The notes under the pieces are model-generated. The model did no database searches, was not told where the DNA came from, and was given only the letters and a program-made list of their open reading frames with translations. From Spirosoma sp. 48-14 (GTDB lineage Bacteria > Bacteroidota > Bacteroidia > Cytophagales > Spirosomataceae): 64,000 nt of DNA. Where the stretch lies: NCBI RefSeq assembly GCF_001898575.1, contig NZ_MKUD01000045.1, positions 265,382-329,381 of the forward strand, read 5' to 3'. How positions within the stretch are numbered: position 1 is the stretch's first letter; the number at the start of each line of letters is the position of its first letter. This document shows positions 9,770 to 17,480 of this stretch, one piece after another. The position numbers and the translations under genes are program-made.

Positions 9770-10939
9770 TTACAGTGAACGACTGACCAGACTATCGCTG
9801 GCAATCAGTCGGGGCGTGATAGCATCGCCATCGCGAAGTCGATCGATTCCCTCCCGCACAATGCGCTCGCCCGGCCGAATCCCGTTGTCGATCAGGTAGA
9901 AATTGCCGCTCTTCCCGGCAATCTGGAGCGGTTTGCTCACCACCTTGTTACTGTCGGCAACGGCAAACACAAACACACGGTCCTGCCGCTCGAAGGTTGC
10001 TTCCTGTGGTACGACCACCGCCGACGGGTGTTGCTCGGGAATGCGGACACGACCCGTAATGCCCGACCGCAGAAGACCCTGCGCATTCGGAAACACGGCG
10101 CGGAAGCTAATGGCCCCCATCGTTTTGTCGAACTGCCCGGATACCATTTCGATCCGGCCTTTCTGTCCGTAGGCTTTGCCGTCGGCCAGCACCAGCTCAA
10201 CCGGGGGCAACTTCCGAATCTTATCGGCCAGACTTCCGCCCGCAGCCTGCCGGGTAAACCGCAGGAAATCAACTTCGCCCATCGAGAAATACGCGTAGAT
10301 GTCGTGAACATCCGACACCGTCGTCAGGGGCAGCGCTTCCGAACGCCCTACCAGGCTCCCCGCTTTATAGGGCAACCGACCAATAAACCCACTGGCTGGC
10401 GACGTAATGAGTGTGCGGTTCAGGTTAACATTGGCGTTCCCCACCATCGAGCGGGCCTGTTCGACATTGGCTTTCGCAGCCGCATAGGCCGACTGCGCGG
10501 CTTTGAGCTGCACATCCGACACAACGTTGTTTTCGACCAGGGGGGTCAGCCGGGCCACTTCCAGCGCGGCTTTATCCAGATTAGCCTTGGCCGCCAGTAA
10601 GGTGGCATCGGCATTGCCAACCTGCTGCTGGTAGGTGCGGGTATCGATGCGGAACAGAGGCTGGCCTTTCCGAACGGCAGCACCTTCATCGACGTATATT
10701 TTTTCCAGATACCCTTCCACCTGTGGCCGGATATCGACATTAACGCGCCCTTCCAGCGTAGCCGAAAATTCCTGATACGTCGTTACCGAGGCCGTTCTGA
10801 CCTGCACGACTGGCAGGGTCGGAATCTGCGTGGGAGCTGACGTTTCATTCGTTGAGGAACCACAACCAAACTGGCTCATAACCAGTATCAACGCCAGATA
10901 ACGCGACGATTGCTTGTGGATAGTTTTAGTAACTTTCAT
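9770..10939 (-). CDS. RND efflux periplasmic adaptor (membrane fusion protein)
   Basis: AcrA/MexA-type adaptor that links the pump to the outer-membrane channel, 389 aa. It has a lipoprotein signal ending SQFGCGSS (lipidated Cys about 26), then a biotinyl-lipoyl half-motif (VNVDIRPQVEGYLEKIYVDE), an alpha-helical hairpin with repeated heptads (residues about 100-165), the second lipoyl half (RTLITSPASGFIGRLPY), a beta-barrel and a membrane-proximal domain. It is the first gene of the efflux operon. No TetR or MarR regulator lies next to it on the minus strand. The 450-bp upstream gap has a 7+7 palindrome that could be an operator. Confidence 0.93.
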   Translation of the reverse strand: MKVTKTIHKQSSRYLALILVMSQFGCGSSTNETSAPTQIPTLPVVQVRTASVTTYQEFSATLEGRVNVDIRPQVEGYLEKIYVDEGAAVRKGQPLFRIDTRTYQQQVGNADATLLAAKANLDKAALEVARLTPLVENNVVSDVQLKAAQSAYAAAKANVEQARSMVGNANVNLNRTLITSPASGFIGRLPYKAGSLVGRSEALPLTTVSDVHDIYAYFSMGEVDFLRFTRQAAGGSLADKIRKLPPVELVLADGKAYGQKGRIEMVSGQFDKTMGAISFRAVFPNAQGLLRSGITGRVRIPEQHPSAVVVPQEATFERQDRVFVFAVADSNKVVSKPLQIAGKSGNFYLIDNGIRPGERIVREGIDRLRDGDAITPRLIASDSLVSRSL

Positions 10940-11339
10940 CAGATTGTAAAACAGTGGTTGATGGGTGGTTTTTGATAGGCTGTCAAAAACTACCCGTCAA
11001 CTGGGAACAGCAATTTGGCCTGAACTATTCCAGCCACATTAAAAATTAATTAAATCACAACCCACGCTTACTGTAGGTCGGCGGGGATCTAGTCCATAAA
11101 TGACTGATCATCTGAGAACAAAATACGCTCCTATCTTCGTGATAAAACGACTAAAAATGACCAACCTCTTTTTTTCGATGACCAATTCGGTTGGTCACTT
11201 TGGCCTGAAAACTGGATTATTGTCGTTGAAGCTCCCGAGGAAACCGGCAGAAATCTTCCTTACGACTTAACGTATCAACCGTTGCCCCTGACAACCCAGC
11301 AGATAGCCGAGGAACAAACGCAAAATCGTTACCCAACTA
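10940..11339. other. intergenic region between efflux operon and arsR
   Basis: This 400-bp stretch separates two divergent operons and holds no convincing gene. A palindrome TGACCAA-TTCGG-TTGGTCA at 11179-11197 resembles a TetR-type operator; a half-copy TGACCAAC occurs just before it (11157-11164). A frame without any Met runs from 11108 to 11356 and reads DDQFGWSLWPENWIIVVEAP in its middle. It may be a fragment of a lost gene or a chance frame. No TAnnTTTG box was found for the efflux operon on the minus strand. Confidence 0.4.
11179..11197. promoter_or_regulatory. putative TetR-type operator palindrome
   Basis: TGACCAATTCGGTTGGTCA has 7-bp perfect arms around a 5-nt centre. It lies 240 bp upstream of the efflux adaptor start and 190 bp upstream of arsR. 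Its size and symmetry suit a TetR-family dimer, and TetR regulators often control RND operons. No tetR gene is in the window, so any regulator would act in trans. The assignment is inference from symmetry only. Confidence 0.35.
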
Positions 11340-11387
11340 TTTGTGTAGTCAAATAACTACATGTATATTTGTAGTCAAATAGCTACA
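11340..11387 (+). promoter_or_regulatory. arsR promoter with two tandem ArsR operators
   Basis: A Bacteroidota-type promoter is visible: TTTG (11340-11343), a 20-nt spacer, and TATATTTG (11364-11371). Two 18-bp palindromic sites of the form TGTAGTCAAATAnCTACA lie at 11344-11361 and 11370-11387, 26 bp apart. The first fills the promoter spacer and the second covers the end of the -7 box and the leader, ending 2 nt before the ATG. This is a strong layout for repression of the operon by its own ArsR product. The binding itself is inferred. Confidence 0.75.
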
Positions 11388-11389
11388 CG

Positions 11390-11713
11390 ATGAATTTACG
11401 ACGAGATGTATTTCAGGCCATAGCCGACCCGACCCGACGGGCAATCCTGCTGCTGGTAGCCTCGCAGGCGATGACAGCCGGTGCCATTGCCGCCAACTTC
11501 GATACGGCCCGGCCAACCGTTTCCAAACACCTGCACATTCTTACCGAATGTGAATTACTGCGTCAGGAGCAGGCAGGGCGGGAAATCTACTACCATTTAA
11601 ATCCCAAAAAGATGAAAGAAATAGCGGATTTTATCGAGCCGTTCCGCCAGATGTGGGATGATCGATTCAACAAACTGGAAGCCATCATGAAGAACTATCA
11701 AGCCAACCAATAG
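11390..11713 (+). CDS. ArsR-family winged-helix repressor
   Basis: 107-aa ArsR/SmtB-type regulator. It starts with the family signature [16 protein letters not shown], then a helix-turn-helix ([23 protein letters not shown]) and a beta-wing (REIYYHLN). The two-Cys metal site of true metal sensors is absent, which is normal for the subgroup paired with SRPBCC/AHSA1 proteins. It is the first gene of a three-gene operon (7 bp, then a 4-bp overlap). Two palindromes overlapping its promoter indicate autorepression. Its ligand is unknown. Confidence 0.9.
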   Translation: MNLRRDVFQAIADPTRRAILLLVASQAMTAGAIAANFDTARPTVSKHLHILTECELLRQEQAGREIYYHLNPKKMKEIADFIEPFRQMWDDRFNKLEAIMKNYQANQ

Positions 11714-11720
11714 AAACCAC

Positions 11721-12197
11721 ATGGAGCCAAAAACCAAAGTCCATGCCGAAGCAGGCAAACAGGAGTTAGTGATCACACGGGAGTTTGACCTGCCGCTCGA
11801 ACTAGTATTTAAAGCGCATGTAGAACCCGACCTGGTGGAGCAATGGATGGGGACGAAAGTGCTGAAACTGGAACCTAAAAAACACGGTAGCTGGCAATTC
11901 GAAACCACTGACCCCATAGGGAATAAACACGGCTTCAACGGAGTTTTTCACGAGTTTGTCCCGAACCGGAAAATCACCCGAACCTTCGAAATGGAGAGTG
12001 CCCCCTTTGGCGCTCAGCTTGAGTTTCTGGCGTTTGACGAACTCTCACCGACTACCAGCCAACTAACGATGCATGTCATATACCGATCCGTCGGGATCAG
12101 AGATCAGGTATTACAACTGCCCTTTGCCAAAGGCATCAATATGGCTCACAATCGCTTACAGGACACCGTAAACAAGTTGATCACTAACTCCTTATGA
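11721..12197 (+). CDS. SRPBCC / AHSA1 domain protein
   Basis: 158-aa member of the START-like AHSA1 family (C-terminal domain of the Hsp90 activator Aha1). The typical opening is seen: LVITREFDLPLELVFKAHVE, then a Trp-rich strand (QWMGTKVLKLEPKKHGSWQF) and GVFHEFVPNRKITRTFEME. These form a hydrophobic cavity that binds small lipophilic ligands. No export signal is present, so it is cytoplasmic. ArsR-AHSA1 pairs are common in bacteria, and the shared operon suggests the regulator responds to a compound handled by this protein. Its stop overlaps the next start (ATGA). Confidence 0.87.
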   Translation: MEPKTKVHAEAGKQELVITREFDLPLELVFKAHVEPDLVEQWMGTKVLKLEPKKHGSWQFETTDPIGNKHGFNGVFHEFVPNRKITRTFEMESAPFGAQLEFLAFDELSPTTSQLTMHVIYRSVGIRDQVLQLPFAKGINMAHNRLQDTVNKLITNSL

Positions 12198-12757
12198 ACA
12201 ATAAACAGCAATTATCGCCCGATCAGCAGACTGAACTCCTCAATACGTTAAACGTGCGTTTTGCAAAAAATAGTAATCGTCATACAGGCCTTGATTGGAC
12301 AGCCGTACTGGCAAAGCTGGAAGCAGCTCCCGAAAAACTTTGGTCGCTGTATGAAATGGAGCGTACGGGTGGTGAGCCAGATGTGGTCGGTCAGGATACG
12401 GGCACGGGTGAGTACATTTTTTTCGATTGTTCGCCCGAAACCCCTAAAGGTCGCCGGAGTGTTTGCTTTGATCGGGAAGCACTGGACTCCAGAAAAGAAA
12501 ACAAACCAGCCAACACCGCTCTGGATATGGCGGTGGAAATGGGCGTTGAACTGTTGACAGAAGAGCAGTATCGGCTGCTACAGACACTCGGAAAGTTCGA
12601 CCTGAAAACATCGAGCTGGATCGCTACCCCTCCGGCCATCCGAAAACTGGGCGGAGCACTCTTTTGCGACCGTCGCTACGATACGGTTTTTGTGTACCAC
12701 AATGGCGCCGAATCCTATTATGGCGTTCGGGGTTTCCGGGGCTCGCTTCGGGTTTAG
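12194..12757 (+). CDS. DUF4256 family protein
   Basis: 187-aa protein matching the DUF4256 family over its whole length: ERTGGEPDVVG, then FDCSPETPKGRRSVCFDREAL, and the C-terminal KLGGALFCDRRYDTVFVYHN block ending GFRGSLRV. No enzymatic function is established for the family. The conserved Asp/Cys/Arg residues look like a functional site, but that is inference. It overlaps the SRPBCC gene by 4 bp and is the last gene of the arsR operon. A hairpin of the CCGCAAGGACG type follows its stop. Confidence 0.85.
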   Translation: MNNKQQLSPDQQTELLNTLNVRFAKNSNRHTGLDWTAVLAKLEAAPEKLWSLYEMERTGGEPDVVGQDTGTGEYIFFDCSPETPKGRRSVCFDREALDSRKENKPANTALDMAVEMGVELLTEEQYRLLQTLGKFDLKTSSWIATPPAIRKLGGALFCDRRYDTVFVYHNGAESYYGVRGFRGSLRV

Positions 12758-12766
12758 GGCTTAATT

Positions 12767-12837
12767 AAACCGCAAGGACGCTAAAGCCGCTAAGAAGTAT
12801 CATAACTCTCTTTGCGTCTATAGAGTCCTTGCGGTTT
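12767..12837. terminator. palindrome of CCGCAAGGACG type, probable terminator
   Basis: Arms AAACCGCAAGGAC (12767-12779) and GTCCTTGCGGTTT (12825-12837) are perfect complements, with a less perfect inner stem (GCTAAAG against CTTTGCG). It stands between the convergent DUF4256 gene and the small membrane-protein gene. A related sequence (CCGCCAGGACGCTAAGGCGC) occurs after guaA at 60065, so it belongs to a family. Confidence 0.7.
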
Positions 12838-12863
12838 TAGAAACCAAGTTTATATTTCTTCCA

Positions 12864-13154
12864 CTAACTCCCGGCAATCGGGCTTCCGAAAATACCGACG
12901 GCCAGTTCGATCCAGATCAGCACCAGCGCCAGCAGAATGGCACCGCAGAGGGCAAGTCGGTATTCGCGTTTGCGTACCGTTCGCAAAACCAGCTCACACA
13001 TCAACCCAGTACCGAGCAGCAGCGTACCCGCTACGATAAAATCAAAAAGGCTCCAGTTCACCTCATTCGTAAACTGCATGGCAATAAAGGGAATCGATAA
13101 TAGAATAACTACTGCCCCCAAAATCCCGGTAAGTCTTGTGTTCTGAGTGATCAT
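12864..13154 (-). CDS. small three-helix membrane protein, unknown function
   Basis: 96 aa with three hydrophobic helices: GILGAVVILLSIPFIAMQF, FDFIVAGTLLLGTGLMCELV and ALCGAILLALVLIWIELAVG. A short basic loop (RTVRKREYR) lies between helices 2 and 3. The motif FTNEVNW after helix 1 is shared, as I recall, with conserved hypothetical proteins of Bacteroidota. It is monocistronic with a well-formed promoter 27 bp upstream. No function is known. Confidence 0.8.
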   Translation of the reverse strand: MITQNTRLTGILGAVVILLSIPFIAMQFTNEVNWSLFDFIVAGTLLLGTGLMCELVLRTVRKREYRLALCGAILLALVLIWIELAVGIFGSPIAGS

Positions 13155-13180
13155 GTCTGTACTGTTTTAAAGTCTGGAAG

Positions 13181-13210
13181 CAAATTTACCAAAGAACTTT
13201 GTATTACAAA
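13181..13210 (-). promoter_or_regulatory. promoter of the small membrane-protein gene
   Basis: Read on the minus strand: TTTG (13210-13207), an 18-nt spacer, then TAAATTTG (13188-13181). This is an exact match to the Bacteroidota vegetative consensus. The start codon follows 26 nt after the -7 box. Confidence 0.72.
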
Positions 13211-13282
13211 GTAAATAGATAAAAAAATGATTTATCTCTCGCAAGTGTATATACTGTATTCCCATGAGTACACCATTCATAC

Positions 13283-14098
13283 TTACTTAGCATTCGTTAA
13301 CCTTTGCTGTATATCGTTCACAAATTCGACGGAGACGCCTGCAATATCGGCAACTTCCTCAAGTGATAGGGATAGCTTAGTAAGCAGATTTTTTACAACC
13401 CGCTCTTCAGCTTTCTCTTCACCTTTGTCGAATCCACGCAAATAGAGGACATCCCTTTCTTCGCTGATAAACTTGGCAATACTATCCATAGTTGTCTTTA
13501 ATACAAGCTCTAAATTACGTAATTGGGCTAATACCCGCAATTGACTGAAGTATCTCCTCAACGAAAAATCACCTTTAGCTGTTTCTTCAATACGTTCAAT
13601 GATACTTTTCAGAACTGCTTCTGGACTACTAGTGTTAAAATTGGCTAACACGGCTAAAAGGATTTCTTCCGGTTTATTCGCTTTTAGGAAAAGCCGGTAA
13701 TCGATCTGGATAAATGAAATCAGAGGAAAACGGAATCGCAGAACGTCTACATCTAGCTGGGTTGGCATTTGCGGTTGATTTGCTCCAAGAAAGATTACGA
13801 ACTGCCGAACAGCAGTTTTATATTTTCTCACCAGCATAATAAAATATTCAGCCATTCGGTAAACCATCTCTGGCTCATCTACTAGCTGAAATTCGATGTG
13901 AAGTACGAATGTAGTCCCGTGCACATCAGTAATCTTTTTTAGGACATCAGGCTTGCGTTCTTTAGTATGCTGAATATCGTCTGGCAACTCCTCAAGTTCA
14001 ACGGCGGTGATACCAAGAATGGTATCCATCAAACTTGGCAGCACAGCTTCTATATTCTCCCTGAAAATCTTGTCATATTGATTCACCTGCTTAGCCAT
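13283..14098 (-). CDS. Rpn-family PD-(D/E)XK nuclease / transposase-like protein
   Basis: 271-aa member of the recombination-promoting nuclease family (also called PD-(D/E)XK transposase family). The N-terminal part (NQYDKIFRENIEAVLPSLM) is characteristic. The nuclease motifs follow: ERKPDVLKKI carries the catalytic Asp and FVLHIEFQ the ExQ motif. The central part matches the family's RMAEYFIMLVRKY helix. The C-terminus has the typical LRGFDKGEEKAEER stretch and a short helix-turn-helix-like tail. Such proteins are often lineage-specific and recently amplified, and may act in recombination rather than transposition. No terminal repeats are seen. A TATTTTTG box lies 5 bp before the start, which would make the mRNA almost leaderless. 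Confidence 0.82.
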   Translation of the reverse strand: MAKQVNQYDKIFRENIEAVLPSLMDTILGITAVELEELPDDIQHTKERKPDVLKKITDVHGTTFVLHIEFQLVDEPEMVYRMAEYFIMLVRKYKTAVRQFVIFLGANQPQMPTQLDVDVLRFRFPLISFIQIDYRLFLKANKPEEILLAVLANFNTSSPEAVLKSIIERIEETAKGDFSLRRYFSQLRVLAQLRNLELVLKTTMDSIAKFISEERDVLYLRGFDKGEEKAEERVVKNLLTKLSLSLEEVADIAGVSVEFVNDIQQRLTNAK

Positions 14099-14214
14099 GT
14101 AACAAAAATAACTAAAAAGAATAGTTATTTCCTGAATAACCCGAGATTCGTTTACATGCTAACATGCTATAACCAACGGAGAAAATCGCATAGTTAACAG
14201 TGGATTATTACTAT

Positions 14215-14222
14215 TAATTTTG
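14215..14222 (+). promoter_or_regulatory. possible -7 box of the GH127 gene
   Basis: TAATTTTG fits TAnnTTTG exactly and lies 22 bp before the GH127 start. No good TTG box is present at the expected distance upstream (only TTA at 14193), so the site is tentative. Confidence 0.35.
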
Positions 14223-14244
14223 TCTTTTATGCAATCCGTCTGTC

Positions 14245-16356
14245 ATGAGCGCCTGCCGATTCCTGATCCGATATACGTTACTAGCTACTGCGGTGGCATC
14301 ACTTTCACCCGTGTGGGGCCAAACGAACGCCTTGGTCAATACGTCGAAAAGTTCGTTTGCCCGGCTGGAAAGTACAGACCTCAACGCCGTAAAATGGACA
14401 ACCGGTTTCTGGGCCGACCGCTTTGCCGTTTGTCGCGATTCGATGGTGCCGCATCTGTGGGATACGTATACCAATCCGAACGTAAGTCATGCCTTCCGCA
14501 ATTTTGAAATAGCCGCTGGTCTGGAATCGGGGAACTTCAAAGGGCCATCGTTTCACGACGGGGATTTCTACAAAACGCTGGAGTCGGTGGCGAGTATGTA
14601 TGCACTCACGAAGGATAAAAAGCTGGACGAGCAGATGGATAGGGCCATTGCCGTAATCGCCAAAGCACAGGCCCCCGATGGCTACGTATACACCAAAGCG
14701 ATCATCCAGCAAAAGAAGACCGGCGAATCCACGCTGGGCGAATCCACGCCGGGCGAATCCACGCCGGGCGAATCCACGCTGGGCGAGAAAAAGATGTCCG
14801 ATGGGGCAGCCTTCCGCGATAAGCTTAGCTTTGAAGCCTACAACTTCGGTCATCTGATGACAGCCGCCTGTGTGCATTACCGCGCAACGGGCAAAACCTC
14901 CCTCCTGAACATTGCTAAAAAAGCTACTGATTTTCTGATTGGGTTTTACGATACGGCTACCCCCGAACAGGCCCGCAATGCCATTTGCCCGTCGCATTAT
15001 ATGGGCATTACCGAAATGTACCGGACAACCCACGACCCACGCTACCTGACACTCGCCAAAAAGCTGATCGACATTCGGGGCCTGACCGAAGGCACCGACG
15101 ATAACTCCGACCGGGTTCCGTTTCGGCAAATGAAAAAAGTGATCGGACATGCCGTTCGGGCCAATTACCTGTTTGCCGGAGCCGCCGATGTCTTTGCCGA
15201 AACCGGCGACAGCACGCTACTGGCTACGCTCGATCTGATGTGGAACGATGTCGTAAATCGGAAAATGTATGTAACGGGTGGCTGCGGGGCGCTATACGAC
15301 GGTGTTTCGCCGGAAGGAACGTCGTATAAACCTGATACAGTCCAAAAAATTCATCAGGCTTATGGCAAGGCGTATCAGTTACCCAACCATTCGGCCCATA
15401 ACGAAACCTGCGCCAACATCGGCAACCTGCTCTGGAATTACCGGATGCTTCAGATTACGGGTCAGGCCAAATATGCCGACGTGATGGAACTGGAGTTATA
15501 CAACGCTATCCTGTCGGGCGTAAACCTGGGCGGTACGACGTTTTTCTATACGAATCCGCTCAGTGCGTCAGACGATTATCCCTATCAGCTGCGCTGGATG
15601 GGCGGTCGGCAGTCGTATATCCGACTCTCGAACTGCTGTCCACCAAACACGGTACGGACAATGGCCGAAGTGAGCAGCTATGCCTACAGCATTTCAGATA
15701 AAGGACTGTGGGTAAACCTCTTTGGCGGTAGCCAGTTGACGGCCACACTGAAGGACGGTGCCCCTATTCGCCTGACACAAACGACCAATTACCCCTGGGA
15801 TGGTGTCATTAGCCTTCAACTGGAACAGGCTCCGGCAAAACCCTTCTCTGTTTTTGTCCGGATTCCAGGCTGGTGTCAGGGGGCCACCATCAAGATAAAT
15901 GGCGTAACCGTCTCAACGCCTATCCGTTCGGGCGAATATGCCGAGATCAACCGTGTCTGGAAAGCCGGGGACAAGCTCGACATTAACCTACCGATGCCCG
16001 TAAAACTGATCGAATCGAATCCGCTGGTTGAGGAAAACCGTAATCAGGTAGCCGTTAAGCGTGGCCCCCTCGTCTACTGTCTGGAATCGGTCGACAATCC
16101 AAAAACGAAGTTGACGAGCGTAGCCCTATCGCTGAGAAATACCTTAAAACCTATACCCATCACGATCAAGAATAGTCCGCTGCTGGCACTGGAAGGCGAT
16201 GCCAGCCTTTTGACTGAAAGCAACTGGACTAACCAGCTCTACCGGGAGGTCTCCGAAAAAGCACCGGCCTCCACGCGCGTACGACTGATTCCGTACTACG
16301 CCTGGGCCAACCGGGGCCATTCGGAAATGGAAGTCTGGATTCCGTTTATTCGATAA
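14245..16356 (+). CDS. glycoside hydrolase family 127 (DUF1680), beta-L-arabinofuranosidase type, secreted
   Basis: 703-aa secreted enzyme with a signal peptide ending in VASLSPVWGQ. GH127 enzymes release beta-L-arabinofuranose from plant arabinans and glycoproteins using a zinc-bound Cys nucleophile. The domain order is an (alpha/alpha)6 barrel (about residues 45-480) followed by beta-sandwich domains. Motifs: SFEAYNFGHLMTAACVHY, HNETCANIGNLLWNYRM (acid/metal-binding Glu) and LSNCCPPNTVRTMAE with the catalytic Cys. A 20-residue insert of four GEST(L/P) repeats lies near residue 160. It is not in a clear operon; its substrate fits the arabinan/pectin genes and remnants downstream. Confidence 0.9.
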   Translation: MSACRFLIRYTLLATAVASLSPVWGQTNALVNTSKSSFARLESTDLNAVKWTTGFWADRFAVCRDSMVPHLWDTYTNPNVSHAFRNFEIAAGLESGNFKGPSFHDGDFYKTLESVASMYALTKDKKLDEQMDRAIAVIAKAQAPDGYVYTKAIIQQKKTGESTLGESTPGESTPGESTLGEKKMSDGAAFRDKLSFEAYNFGHLMTAACVHYRATGKTSLLNIAKKATDFLIGFYDTATPEQARNAICPSHYMGITEMYRTTHDPRYLTLAKKLIDIRGLTEGTDDNSDRVPFRQMKKVIGHAVRANYLFAGAADVFAETGDSTLLATLDLMWNDVVNRKMYVTGGCGALYDGVSPEGTSYKPDTVQKIHQAYGKAYQLPNHSAHNETCANIGNLLWNYRMLQITGQAKYADVMELELYNAILSGVNLGGTTFFYTNPLSASDDYPYQLRWMGGRQSYIRLSNCCPPNTVRTMAEVSSYAYSISDKGLWVNLFGGSQLTATLKDGAPIRLTQTTNYPWDGVISLQLEQAPAKPFSVFVRIPGWCQGATIKINGVTVSTPIRSGEYAEINRVWKAGDKLDINLPMPVKLIESNPLVEENRNQVAVKRGPLVYCLESVDNPKTKLTSVALSLRNTLKPIPITIKNSPLLALEGDASLLTESNWTNQLYREVSEKAPASTRVRLIPYYAWANRGHSEMEVWIPFIR
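14722..14781 (+). repeat. four 15-bp tandem repeats inside the GH127 gene
   Basis: Four in-frame copies of GGCGAATCCACGCYG (bases differ at one position) encode four GEST(L/P) pentapeptides. They fall in a loop between barrel helices, just after ITQ-type loop residues IIQQKKT, and the frame is kept. Copy number could vary between strains by slippage. Confidence 0.95.
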
Positions 16357-16432
16357 TCTGAACGGTTCAAAACGCATTCGGGAACATGTTTACGCCTAAA
16401 ATTGCTTCTCTTCTAGATAGCCGTAGCAATTG

Positions 16433-17113
16433 ATGGAGCATGTATTAGACAATCCCGCCTGGAACGCCCTGGTATCGGGCAACAAACACTTAGGTGATGG
16501 TACAGACAACGTAAAGTACTTTATGCCTGAGGTATCGCCGTTCGTTGCCCTGCAAGAAAACACAGCACAGAATCTTCACCTGCTCGATGCGGCAATTCCC
16601 TTTAACAGTCCGATTGGGTTTATTACGACAATTCAATTACCCATTCCTACCCCCTGGACGCTTTTGCAGCGGGTAGATGGCTTACAGATGGTTTACGATT
16701 CCGTTGCCGAAAAGCCCCAAACCAACCTGCCGATCAGACCCTTGACAAGCGCGGATGTTCCCGACATGCTTGCCCTGACTCAGTTAACCCGCCCCGGCCC
16801 CTTCTCAACCCGGACAATCGAATTCGGCCATTATGAAGGAATCTTCGACGAAGATAAACTAGTGGCTATGACCGGACAGCGATTGAATCCGTTCAACTAT
16901 GCTGAAGTCAGTGCCGTCTGTACTCATCCCGACCATCTGGGCAAGGGCTACGCCCGGCAACTGATCTCGAATCAGCTCTACCGAATCCAGCAGAGCGATG
17001 GTGTTCCTTTCCTGCATGTGCGCTCCGATAACAAGCGGGCTATCCAGATTTACGAAGCAATGGGTTTCAAGGTCAGGACTGAAATTTATTTCTGCTTTAT
17101 CAAACGCAGCTAA
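16433..17113 (+). CDS. GNAT N-acetyltransferase (FR47-like)
   Basis: About 226 aa. The second half is the acetyltransferase domain: IRPLTSADVPDMLALTQLT, then AEVSAVCTHPDHLGKGYARQ with the acetyl-CoA pyrophosphate loop (motif A, variant HLGKGYA), and VRSDNKRAIQIYEAMGFKV at the end. The first 100 residues form a degenerate N-terminal GNAT-like half, as in FR47-type enzymes. The track begins with TTG at 16430; the ATG three bases later is the better start. The acetyl acceptor is unknown. It follows GH127 by 75 bp and could be co-transcribed. Confidence 0.82.
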   Translation: MEHVLDNPAWNALVSGNKHLGDGTDNVKYFMPEVSPFVALQENTAQNLHLLDAAIPFNSPIGFITTIQLPIPTPWTLLQRVDGLQMVYDSVAEKPQTNLPIRPLTSADVPDMLALTQLTRPGPFSTRTIEFGHYEGIFDEDKLVAMTGQRLNPFNYAEVSAVCTHPDHLGKGYARQLISNQLYRIQQSDGVPFLHVRSDNKRAIQIYEAMGFKVRTEIYFCFIKRS

Positions 17114-17392
17114 ACGAATAACCAAGTGCTAACTTTTTAGAGCGAAATTCGCCCAGCACTTTGTGTATACATCGTCTCTACCTGGATAAACAGTGCCGAA
17201 TTAACAATAATAAACACGATAGAATACCAAAATCCATAATGGGGCGTAAGTAAATGAGCGGAACTAGTTTAGAGTATGCAGCAAGGACGTTTCTCCATAC
17301 CCTATTCCGCTACTATGCTACAACTTCCAGAAAAAATGATGGAGATGACGAATCTCACCAAAAGAATATCGACTGGCTGTTTGAGTAAGCTG

Positions 17393-17471
17393 TTTTCTGA
17401 CAGGATTTACAGGATGAACAGGATTCTTCTGGGCATATAATCCTGTTCATCCTGTAAATCCTGTCAGAAAA
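17393..17471. repeat. 33-bp inverted repeat (CAGGATTTACAGGATGAACAGGAT type)
   Basis: Arms 17393-17425 and 17439-17471 are perfect complements around 13 nt. The arm contains CAGGATTTACAGGATGAACA, a sequence found in many bacterial intergenic palindromes. It ends 9 bp before the deoR-type stop and probably terminates that gene. The rest of the gap (17114-17392) shows no gene or clear motif. Confidence 0.85.
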
Positions 17472-17480
17472 ACGTACTCC

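Noticed and set aside
10028-10600. 190-aa plus-strand ORF
   Set aside because: Antisense to the efflux adaptor gene, no motifs.
14305-15150. 281-aa minus-strand ORF with RRGFA repeats
   Set aside because: Shadow of the GH127 gene; the repeats are only the reverse reading of the 15-bp tandem repeat.
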